Assembly (NCBI RefSeq): GCF_003007715.1
Contig: NZ_PXNO01000019.1
Coordinates: forward strand, 248,001-312,000
Origin: Marinobacter shengliensis
Lineage (GTDB): Bacteria; Pseudomonadota; Gammaproteobacteria; Pseudomonadales; Oleiphilaceae
Reading direction: 5' to 3'
DNA length: 64,000 bases
Part shown: positions 25,983 to 33,304 of the stretch, one piece after another
How positions within the stretch are numbered: position 1 is the stretch's first letter
Layout: the number at the start of each line of letters is the position of its first letter
Notes under the pieces: generated by a model
The model's database searches: none
Seen by the model: the letters and a program-made list of their open reading frames with translations, nothing else
What the model was told of the DNA's origin: nothing
Translations under genes and position numbers: made by a program

Positions 25983-26720
25983 ATGAACACATTGATGAAA
26001 GGACTCGTTGCAACTGCAGCCATGGGCTTTGCGGCGACAGCAGCAGCATTCCCGGTTGACTTGGAAAGCGTGACCGGTGCCTGGGGAAGTCCCACTGGCG
26101 GCAGCAATATCCAGGGCGTGGGAACTGATAATTTGCGCTGGGGAGAAGGTCTGGTTACCTGTTCCGGCAAACTTTGGTGGAAAGAATGTTCACAAGGGCC
26201 GCAAAGCGGGTACGGGTTTGAGGGTGCCACCAACCTGCCTGAAACCATTACTTCCAGCGACCCGTTTGTTCTTGGCAGCTTCACCCACTTCAACAACCGG
26301 ATTACGGGCGACAGCATTACTGCTGTAGATCTGGACGTTTATGCAACCTTCTCGACAACTCCTGATAACGGCAATGTCACTGGCCCCTATACGTTCCAGT
26401 TTTCCCATAACGAAACGCCAAATGTCTATTGTGGCCCACTGTCCTTTATCTTCGGTTGTTCAACCAAAGACGTTGATGACATTGTGCGCCTGGAAAACAT
26501 GATTGAGAGCTCAGAGTTCGAGTTCGGCTCCAGCATCTACTCGCTGACCCTGCTGGGCTTTGAGGGTGGCGTTGATGAGATTTATACCGCGGAAGGCAAG
26601 GCTACCTCGGTTAACCTGCTGGCGAAACTGAACGTTCGCTCCGTGCCAGAGCCCGGCACCCTCGCCCTACTCGGCCTTGGTCTGGCTGGTCTTGGCCTGG
26701 CCCGTCGCCGTAAAGTCTGA
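25983..26720 (+). CDS. PEP-CTERM protein with choice-of-anchor K-like domain
   Basis: This secreted protein of 245 residues is expected to be processed by an exosortase. A signal peptide (about 1-21, ending ATAAAFP) is followed by a domain with GAWGSPTGGSNIQGVGTDNLRWG and FVLGSFTHFNNRITGDSITAVDLDVY, the pattern of choice-of-anchor K domains. The C-terminus has the sorting signal VPEPGTLALLGLGLAGLGL then ARRRKV: the PEP motif, a hydrophobic helix and a basic tail. Two Cys pairs (VTCSGKLWWKEC and YCGPLSFIFGC) may form disulfides. The ATG at 25983 follows AAGGTGAAG. No exosortase or polysaccharide gene is in the window. Confidence 0.88.
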   Translation: MNTLMKGLVATAAMGFAATAAAFPVDLESVTGAWGSPTGGSNIQGVGTDNLRWGEGLVTCSGKLWWKECSQGPQSGYGFEGATNLPETITSSDPFVLGSFTHFNNRITGDSITAVDLDVYATFSTTPDNGNVTGPYTFQFSHNETPNVYCGPLSFIFGCSTKDVDDIVRLENMIESSEFEFGSSIYSLTLLGFEGGVDEIYTAEGKATSVNLLAKLNVRSVPEPGTLALLGLGLAGLGLARRRKV

Positions 26721-26727
26721 TGCTCCC

Positions 26728-26757
26728 ACACCGGCGGCCTGCCCGCCGGTGTCTTTC
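26728..26757 (+). terminator. terminator after the PEP-CTERM gene
   Basis: ACACCGGCGG and CCGCCGGTGT form a 10-bp stem with a five-base loop, followed by CTTTCC. The T-run is short, so strength is uncertain, but it lies eight bases after the stop codon. Confidence 0.6.
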
Positions 26758-26833
26758 CTCCCAACCAGTGATCTGATTCCGGAATCAGCGCATAATATCT
26801 GCCATACCCCTCACGATATTGTCGCGGAGATTC

Positions 26834-27862
26834 ATGGATTCCATTACCCAAGCCGCTCTCGGCGCATCGATTGCCGGTGCGGTTGCCGGCAAAACACTCG
26901 GTCGCTCTGTTCTGCTCACCGGCGCACTGCTGGGCACCCTGCCTGACCTCGACGTGGTCATCGATTACGGCAGTGCCGTGGCCAATTTCACCCAACACCG
27001 GGGCTTCAGCCATTCCCTGTTTATCCTGATCCCGCTGTCGTTTCTGATTGCCTGGGGCTTGTGGCGCTGGAAACCCCAGCTTTCCTATCAACGGTGGCTG
27101 GCCCTGGTGGGCTTGATCCTCGTCACCCACCCCCTGCTGGATGCCTTTACCACCTATGGCACCCAACTGTTCTGGCCCCTGGGGGACCCGGTAGCCCTCC
27201 ACAGCATTTTTATTATCGACCCTTTGTATACCCTGCCCCTATTGGCAGGCTGCCTGGCCTTCCTGATTCGCCCCCCGGCAACAAACGCCGTTACCGCGGG
27301 CCTGGTGCTGTCGACCCTGTACCTCGGCTGGACCCTGGTTGCCCAGCAGTGGATCACCGACAGGGTTCAGCCGGCGTTGGCGGAGGTTGGTATGAAGGAG
27401 GCGTCCTTGCTGGTTCAGCCGATGCCATTCAACACGATTTTATGGCGGGTAACCGCCATCACGGACGAACATAGGGTTGAAATAGTCACCGGGTTTCTTG
27501 ATGGCAGCGATGAACTGACCCTGGAGCACTTCCCCCGCCGGCCCGAACTGGCGCAATCGGTTGCCTCCTTGCCGGAAGCCCGCCGTCTTGAATGGTTTAC
27601 CCGAGGCTTTCTGGACTACCGGCTAGCCGGCAACCAGATCACCGCCACAGACATTCGCCTGGGCATTCCCGGCGCTCACCCGTTTACCTTCATTCTGGCG
27701 GAAACCTCCGAATCCGGCGTAACCCCCATCCCCAGCGGCCGGATGCCGCGGCCTTCGGTTAACCGAGACGCCCTGCCACTGCTCTGGTCAAGACTGACGG
27801 GGCGAACGCCGGTGCTCTGCCTGGCAACCTTGTCTGCGCCTCCGCAAGGGCACAGCTGCTGA
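26834..27862 (+). CDS. YdjM/DUF457-like membrane-bound metal-dependent hydrolase
   Basis: This 342-residue inner-membrane protein starts MDSITQAALGASIAGAVAGK and has the histidine/aspartate motifs GTLPDLDVVIDY, HRGFSHSLFIL and THPLLDAFTTYGTQLFWP, which define the predicted metal-dependent hydrolase family that includes E. coli YdjM. The first 180 residues hold about five helices and the rest is soluble. Its substrate is unknown. The ATG follows GGAGATTC. It ends with TGATG shared with rsuA, so the two are coupled. Confidence 0.88.
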   Translation: MDSITQAALGASIAGAVAGKTLGRSVLLTGALLGTLPDLDVVIDYGSAVANFTQHRGFSHSLFILIPLSFLIAWGLWRWKPQLSYQRWLALVGLILVTHPLLDAFTTYGTQLFWPLGDPVALHSIFIIDPLYTLPLLAGCLAFLIRPPATNAVTAGLVLSTLYLGWTLVAQQWITDRVQPALAEVGMKEASLLVQPMPFNTILWRVTAITDEHRVEIVTGFLDGSDELTLEHFPRRPELAQSVASLPEARRLEWFTRGFLDYRLAGNQITATDIRLGIPGAHPFTFILAETSESGVTPIPSGRMPRPSVNRDALPLLWSRLTGRTPVLCLATLSAPPQGHSC

Positions 27863-28563
27863 TGCGACTGGATCAGTTTGTCAGTAACAGCAGCGGGCTT
27901 TCCCGCAAGGACAGCAAGCGAGCGATTTCGGCCGGGCGGGTCCGGGTGGATGGGAAAATGACCAAGAGTGCCAACAGCCGGGTGCCGGAGCACGCAAAGG
28001 TGACATTGGACAACCAGGCGCTGACTCTGCCCGGGGGCCTGTACCTGATGATGAACAAACCGGCTGGCGTTATCAGTGCCACCAACGACAGCAGCCAGCC
28101 TACCGCTGTTGATCTTCTGCCCCCTGAACTGGCCCGACAGGTTCATATCGCTGGCCGGCTCGACAAAGACACCACCGGACTGCTACTACTGACCAGCGAC
28201 GGCCAGTGGTCTCATCAGGTAACGTCACCACGCCGGGCTTGCCCGAAAACCTACCGGGTCACCCTGGCCGAACCGCTGGACGAACATGCCTGCCTGGCAC
28301 TTGAGCAAGGTATCGAACTGAAGGGCGAGCAAAAACCGACGCTACCCGCCCAGGTGCTGCAACACTCGGCAACCGAGATCGAACTGACCATCCGGGAAGG
28401 CAAGTACCATCAGGTAAAGCGCATGCTGGCCGCGGTGGGCAACCACGTTGTGGCACTGCACCGACAGAGCATTGGCGATATCATTCTCGACCCGGCCCTG
28501 GTACCCGGACACTACCGCTCATTGACCGCGCAGGAAATCCAGTCCGTGGCAGAGCCCGATTAG
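27862..28563 (+). CDS. rsuA: 16S rRNA pseudouridine(516) synthase
   Basis: RsuA converts uridine 516 of 16S rRNA to pseudouridine. The 233-residue protein has an N-terminal S4 RNA-binding domain (MRLDQFVSNSSGLSRKDSKRAI.. AGRVRVDG) and the catalytic motif AGRLDKDTTGLLLLTSDG with the essential Asp. NKPAGVISAT and EGKYHQVKRMLAAVGNHVVALHR are the other family blocks. The start overlaps the previous stop by one base. Its TAG stop overlaps the TAA stop of the asparaginase-like gene on the opposite strand. Confidence 0.95.
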   Translation: MRLDQFVSNSSGLSRKDSKRAISAGRVRVDGKMTKSANSRVPEHAKVTLDNQALTLPGGLYLMMNKPAGVISATNDSSQPTAVDLLPPELARQVHIAGRLDKDTTGLLLLTSDGQWSHQVTSPRRACPKTYRVTLAEPLDEHACLALEQGIELKGEQKPTLPAQVLQHSATEIELTIREGKYHQVKRMLAAVGNHVVALHRQSIGDIILDPALVPGHYRSLTAQEIQSVAEPD

Positions 28564-29048
28564 TCAGTGGCAATACGCTCGAACTTCTGGGCTTCCAGGT
28601 TTTTGCGCACCACGCCCGCCTCAAAGACTTCACCATTCATGGCGATATAGACACCCGGTGGCAGAAGCTGCGCCGCCGCCCAGGCAAAACCGATGTTGAA
28701 GATGGCATCGGTGCGGCGCATACGGGCGGGCTGCATGGCACCGGTCAGCACAATGGTGCGATCAGCCAACGGCTTCAGAACCTGGGCGGTTTGGGCCATG
28801 GTATCGGTACCATGGGTAATCAGGATTCTGGAGCAGTCCGAGGTACGAACAGCCTCCAGAATGGTCGCCCGGTCATCGTCAGTGAGCTCCAGGCTGTCCT
28901 TGCGCATCAGCTCGCGGATGATGTAGCCATCGTGGATATTGGACTCCCGGAGCAACTCCGGGAGCAGGCTCTCACCAATTTCAAACTTGCTGTTGGCATC
29001 AAAGTACACCTTGTCGATGGTGCCGCCGGTCGTCAGTATCTGGATCAT
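28560..29048 (-). CDS. single-domain asparaginase-like protein
   Basis: This 162-residue protein has the N-terminal asparaginase domain only. It keeps ILTTGGTIDKVYFD (first catalytic Thr), ILITHGTDTMAQTAQVL (second Thr and Asp) and IVLTGAMQPARMRRTDAIFNIGFAW. Normal L-asparaginases are about 320-350 residues, so the C-terminal domain is absent. The frame ends cleanly at its own stop after FERIATD, and the downstream sequence is rsuA, so it is not a recent frameshift. It may act on another amide or only bind. The ATG at 29048 lies 16 bases after the PBP7-like gene, suggesting co-transcription. Confidence 0.85.
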   Translation of the reverse strand: MIQILTTGGTIDKVYFDANSKFEIGESLLPELLRESNIHDGYIIRELMRKDSLELTDDDRATILEAVRTSDCSRILITHGTDTMAQTAQVLKPLADRTIVLTGAMQPARMRRTDAIFNIGFAWAAAQLLPPGVYIAMNGEVFEAGVVRKNLEAQKFERIATD

Positions 29049-29064
29049 CGTCAGCTGAACCCTG

Positions 29065-29994
29065 TTATTGGTTGATACGCGCTGTCTGGCTTCCCTCGGT
29101 CGCCGCCCAGGCAGCGTTTCTCTCCCGCTCGTACCGCTTGGCGGCAGCCGCCACAGACCCGGGATCGCCACTCGTCAGCCAACGTTTGATTCGGCCGGCA
29201 TCACCCATCGGCGATCGGGTGCCCAACGAATCCAGCAGCACCGTAATCACCGGCTTGCTGTCCATTTCGGACACCATGATCAGGCAACGGCCAGCCTCCG
29301 TCAGGTAGCCCGTCTTGCTCAGCCCTACTCCCCAGCTTTGACGATGCACCAAGGCATTGGTGTTACCAAACGACAGGCTGTACCTGGGACCCCTGAATTC
29401 AGCACGGTAATAGCCAGTGGTCGAGTATTCGCCAATCAGCGGATACGCCAGTGCCGCATTGGCAAGACGTACCAGATCAGAGGCGCTGGAGACATTCTCG
29501 ACAGACAGCCCGGTAGGATCAACAAACCGGGTGTTATCCATACCCAGTTCGGCAGCCTTGGCGTTCATCGCCGCGACAAAGCCATCGAAACCATCGGGAT
29601 AGGATCTCGCCAGGGTGTAGGCGGCAAAATTCTCCGACGACATCAGGGCAATTCTCAGCACGTCACTCCGCTTCAATCGAGAGCCCACGCGAATACGGGT
29701 CCAGGCGTTTGCCGCTGCGGGCACGTGGCGCTCTTCGAAGGTCAGCCATTCATTCATGTCCTGGCCGGATTCCACAACCACCAGGGCGGTCATCAGCTTG
29801 GTGATTGACGCAATCGGAACCGGCCGATCGGCATTCTTGCCAAACAGCAGCGCGCCTTCTCCGGCAACCGCGGCGGCGGCATTGACCGATGCCAGTGCCG
29901 GCATTCCCTGACTCCCCGCCAGTACCGGGTTTGCCGACAACAACGTGACCGCCAGCAGCACCGGCATGATGAATAACCGCTTGATGAAAATCAT
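29065..29994 (-). CDS. pbpG: D-alanyl-D-alanine endopeptidase, PBP7/8 type
   Basis: This is a periplasmic serine peptidase of the low-molecular-weight penicillin-binding group that cuts peptidoglycan cross-links. The protein of about 309 residues has a signal peptide (MIFIKRLFIMPVLLAVTLLSA), the active-site ASITKL (SxxK), SSEN (SxN) and GLSKTGYLTEAGR (KTG box). Length and order fit PbpG more than PBP5, which has an extra C-terminal domain. I chose the ATG at 29994; a GTG at 30006 is in frame. Confidence 0.92.
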   Translation of the reverse strand: MIFIKRLFIMPVLLAVTLLSANPVLAGSQGMPALASVNAAAAVAGEGALLFGKNADRPVPIASITKLMTALVVVESGQDMNEWLTFEERHVPAAANAWTRIRVGSRLKRSDVLRIALMSSENFAAYTLARSYPDGFDGFVAAMNAKAAELGMDNTRFVDPTGLSVENVSSASDLVRLANAALAYPLIGEYSTTGYYRAEFRGPRYSLSFGNTNALVHRQSWGVGLSKTGYLTEAGRCLIMVSEMDSKPVITVLLDSLGTRSPMGDAGRIKRWLTSGDPGSVAAAAKRYERERNAAWAATEGSQTARINQ

Positions 29995-30152
29995 ACTGCG
30001 TTGCACTCCCGAACCTTATCCTGTCGCCTCGCCGAAACGCCTACTATACCAGCGCCAACCATCTGTTGCGCAGGTCTCATTTTAATCATGCGTTTTAAAC
30101 AGCAAATGCAAAATACGATCAAATACATTAAAATTTGTTGAAATTCATATTG

Positions 30153-30175
30153 TTACAACGCGTTAACGGTTGTAA
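30153..30175. promoter_or_regulatory. 23-bp dyad in an AT-rich intergenic region
   Basis: TTACAAC (30153... ) and GTTGTAA (30169-30175) are inverted around a centre containing GTTAAC. The surrounding 30060-30180 is strongly AT-rich compared with the genes. It lies 46 bases before the EAL gene and about 160 bases from the divergent pbpG gene. It looks like a regulator binding site; no family can be assigned. Confidence 0.5.
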
Positions 30176-30220
30176 TTTTAGGTAATCTTCAGCCGACCAC
30201 GTTGCCAGGATGTTCACCGA

Positions 30221-32833
30221 ATGGATTCCGAACCCGCAAACCAGACCAGCCGCCCCCCGCTGACCAGGCTGCCTTTTTTGCAATCACTGAATCGCTGGCT
30301 CCCCTTCCTCATCCTGTTTCTGGCCGCCGGCTACGGCCTAACCGCTGCGCTCCTCAATGCACCTTCCGCCGCCCCCGACCAGACCCTGACGGCAACCATT
30401 GGCAGTGCTTCTCCAGTCAGGTTGCACCCGCAGTCCCACTACCTGCTCGCGCCAATGGCCGAGGTACTTGAACAGCAACGCTGGCATTCCGGGAACTGGG
30501 AACCACTGTCAAAGGACCGTGCCGGCATCGGCTATCCGAGAATGCCCGCCACTTTCCGGATGACTCTGACAACCGAGGGACAGGAACCGGTCGACAGCCA
30601 ACTGGTGGTACCGGCCCCCTATCTGGATCACCTCCAGCCGGCTCTGATTCATCCGGACGGTACCATCGAGACGCTCCCGGTGATGGGTGACCAATACCCG
30701 TTTGATAACCGCTATGTGGCCCTGCCCCAGTGGATCTGGCCCGTCACTCTTCAGCCCGGCGAAACCGTGTTGCTGATGGAGGTGAGGAACAGCGGCCCGG
30801 TGATGTTGCCGCTGTCTGTTGCAGGAGGCAATGAGGTCGTCAGCGAAGGTACCTTCAGCACCGCGTGGAAATCGTTTGTTACCGGATTGCTGGTGTTCGC
30901 CCTTTTGCTCAACCTGAGCATCGTCGCCAAGCTGAAACGCCCCGGGCTTGCCTGGCTCAGTGTGCTGATGATCGGCGTCATTTACAGCCAGCTGGTTATG
31001 GATGGCCTCGGGCTATGGTTATTCTGGCCGGGCATGCCAGAGCTCAACTCACTGCTCTCGGTCAGCCTGTCGCTGTGCCTGATCGCGCTGTGCGAATTCA
31101 CCCCCCATTTCATGGCCATCCACCGCACGGGCCGCAGAATTCTCCGGGGCTTCAGCATGGCTGCCGGGCTGCATTTGCTGGCCGCCCCGTTACCACTGCC
31201 ATTACTCGGACAAGACGTTTTTCTGATCATCAGCGCCGCCGGTGGCGCCTTCATCCTGGCCCTGGTCCTCAGCCAGCTTCGCAAACACGTTTACGCCCGC
31301 TATTACGCACTGTCGGTGCTTGCCATTGTCCTGGGTGCCGTCATTAGTTCCCTGAGGACCATCGGCTGGTTCCCGGTCACACCGCTGACCGACTCCGCCT
31401 TCTTTCTGGGGGCAGCCGCCGGATCGCTGATACTGACCAGCGGTGTTGGACGTCTGCTGCTGGAAGAGCGTAAGCGTCGCCTGAGCTCAGACATTCGGGT
31501 GCAGGAGGAACAGAAACTGCGAGCCCGCATCGAGCGGGATTATGACCGGGTACTGAAAACCCATCGGGTTACCGGCAAACCGAACCGGCCGATGCTGGAA
31601 GAAGCCCTGGGCAACATCGACTGTCAGCAAACCCCCTACACGTTGTGCCTGATACGCCTGGCGCGGTTCAACGAACTGGAGCAGGCCCTGGGCTACCGGA
31701 CAGCCGAAGACCTGCTCAAACAATACCTGCGTCTATTGAACCGCTACCTCAAACGCACTCTCGGTGATCGGCTGATCATGATCAATGGCTACGGCATCGC
31801 CACACTCGACACCGTCAACCACGCCTTCGCCATGGATCGCGGCAGTGATCCGGCACAGGATCGCGAATTACTGGAAACCGTCAGTCACTGGCTGTCAGAG
31901 AACTTCCGTGAGGGGCGGTTTTCGTTCTCCTGGGCGGCATCGATGGGGGTCGCCTATGCGCCTGAGCATGGTACCGATGCCGCCAGTGTGCTCTCCTCCG
32001 CCGGTTTTGCATCACTGGATGAAACCCGCCCGATGGCGATCTACGACCCGGCCATTGCCGACTGGCAGTACCAACAGCAAATCCTGATGCTGGATGTTGA
32101 AGATGCCCTGCGCTGCGGCGACATGTGGCTGGAATACCAGCCCAAGGTGAGCATTCGGGATGGCAAGGTGCGCTCAACCGAGGCGCTGATTCGCTGGCAA
32201 CATCCGGAATTTGGCCGGATTCCCCCGGATCACTGGATTCCCCTGGCCGAACAGGTGGGTATCATTCATTCCGTGACCTTGTGGGTACTGGACCAGGCCT
32301 GCCAGGATTTTACAGCCTTGCGACAGCGTTACGGAGATAGCATCGGTGTTGCGGTTAACATCTCTGCCAAAGACGTTGCCCATCCATTGTTCCATGAGGA
32401 AGCCGGCGCCATCACCCGCCGGCACGGGGTCAGCCCCGACCAAGTCATTCTTGAGATTACCGAAACCGCCGCCATGGCCGACCCGGAAGTGGCCCGGCGC
32501 GCCATCCGCACCCTGAGCAGCATGGGGTTCCGCATTGCCCTTGACGACTTCGGTTCCGGGCACTCATCCCTGGGCAACCTGGCCAGCTTCCCGCTGGATG
32601 AACTGAAGATTGACCGCAGTTTCCTGCAAGACGTACTGCTTTACCCGGTCCGCCAGAAAATTCTGCGAGCAGCCCTGGAGTTAGGCGAGGCGCTGGACCT
32701 TGATGTGGTTGTTGAAGGGGTAGAGGATGAAGCCATCGCCCTGTGGCTGCAGCAGTTCCCCGGCCTGCACGGCCAGGGTTACTACTGGGCACGCCCTGAA
32801 AGGGTCAGAGCAGCGCTGGTCAGCCCCCGATAA
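30221..32833 (+). CDS. 7TMR-DISM-like sensor with degenerate GGDEF and intact EAL domain
   Basis: This 870-residue protein is built like the EAL protein at 14130: an N-terminal membrane helix (about 27-45), a periplasmic domain (about 50-205), seven membrane helices (about 215-405), a coiled region, a GGDEF-like domain and an EAL domain. The GGDEF position reads NGYGIA, so no cyclase activity is expected. The EAL catalytic residues are present: STEALIRW, NISAKD, EITETA, LDDFGSG, ELKIDRS, VEGVED and QGYY. It should degrade cyclic di-GMP in response to an envelope signal. Its last 14 bases overlap the end of the PAAR gene on the other strand. Confidence 0.92.
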   Translation: MDSEPANQTSRPPLTRLPFLQSLNRWLPFLILFLAAGYGLTAALLNAPSAAPDQTLTATIGSASPVRLHPQSHYLLAPMAEVLEQQRWHSGNWEPLSKDRAGIGYPRMPATFRMTLTTEGQEPVDSQLVVPAPYLDHLQPALIHPDGTIETLPVMGDQYPFDNRYVALPQWIWPVTLQPGETVLLMEVRNSGPVMLPLSVAGGNEVVSEGTFSTAWKSFVTGLLVFALLLNLSIVAKLKRPGLAWLSVLMIGVIYSQLVMDGLGLWLFWPGMPELNSLLSVSLSLCLIALCEFTPHFMAIHRTGRRILRGFSMAAGLHLLAAPLPLPLLGQDVFLIISAAGGAFILALVLSQLRKHVYARYYALSVLAIVLGAVISSLRTIGWFPVTPLTDSAFFLGAAAGSLILTSGVGRLLLEERKRRLSSDIRVQEEQKLRARIERDYDRVLKTHRVTGKPNRPMLEEALGNIDCQQTPYTLCLIRLARFNELEQALGYRTAEDLLKQYLRLLNRYLKRTLGDRLIMINGYGIATLDTVNHAFAMDRGSDPAQDRELLETVSHWLSENFREGRFSFSWAASMGVAYAPEHGTDAASVLSSAGFASLDETRPMAIYDPAIADWQYQQQILMLDVEDALRCGDMWLEYQPKVSIRDGKVRSTEALIRWQHPEFGRIPPDHWIPLAEQVGIIHSVTLWVLDQACQDFTALRQRYGDSIGVAVNISAKDVAHPLFHEEAGAITRRHGVSPDQVILEITETAAMADPEVARRAIRTLSSMGFRIALDDFGSGHSSLGNLASFPLDELKIDRSFLQDVLLYPVRQKILRAALELGEALDLDVVVEGVEDEAIALWLQQFPGLHGQGYYWARPERVRAALVSPR

Positions 32834-33110
32834 TCACTGAGCCGCTGCCGATCGTCACCCCGCCGCAGGATACGGCGCTACCAGTGATGGCAGCCGGCTT
32901 GCCATTGATCATTACCGAAGATGACCCTTCTGCAATCACTCTGGGGTGGCTGGAGTGCTTGGGCTTGGAATGGGGTGCCAGGGGGTCGCCCAGACGGGCA
33001 ACCGGCTTGCCATCCACGAGTACATCGGGAGAACCGGCGAGAACCGGGGTGGGCGGGAAACCCTGATGGTCTGAACCAAGATCTCCCAACAGCACGATAG
33101 CTTTGCTCAT
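32820..33110 (-). CDS. PAAR-domain protein
   Basis: This 96-residue protein is a bare PAAR domain: MSKAIVLLGDLGSDHQGFPPTP, DVLVDGKPVARLGDPLAPH, SVMINGKPAAITG, VSCGGVTIGSGSVIIGG. PAAR proteins form the sharp tip of the type VI secretion spike and bind a metal through His and Cys; both conserved His and the Cys are present. The start is the ATG at 33110, not the longer frame. No VgrG, effector or other secretion gene is nearby, so it is an orphan. It is convergent with the EAL gene and overlaps it by 14 bases. Confidence 0.9.
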   Translation of the reverse strand: MSKAIVLLGDLGSDHQGFPPTPVLAGSPDVLVDGKPVARLGDPLAPHSKPKHSSHPRVIAEGSSSVMINGKPAAITGSAVSCGGVTIGSGSVIIGG

Positions 33111-33304
33111 TGTCTGATTCCTTTCAGGACAAGTTTGAAAGAAACATCCTATAACGTTTCTACCGATAACCCAACCCATCGCTCGTGGCTTTGTGACGCT
33201 TCCGAAAAGATGCAATTACGACTGACCTGAATCAAGGGCTCCCCGGGCCGGGCGTTTTACACTTCTTTCACACTCTCAAGCTCGAAAGCCATGGAGGCCG
33301 CACC

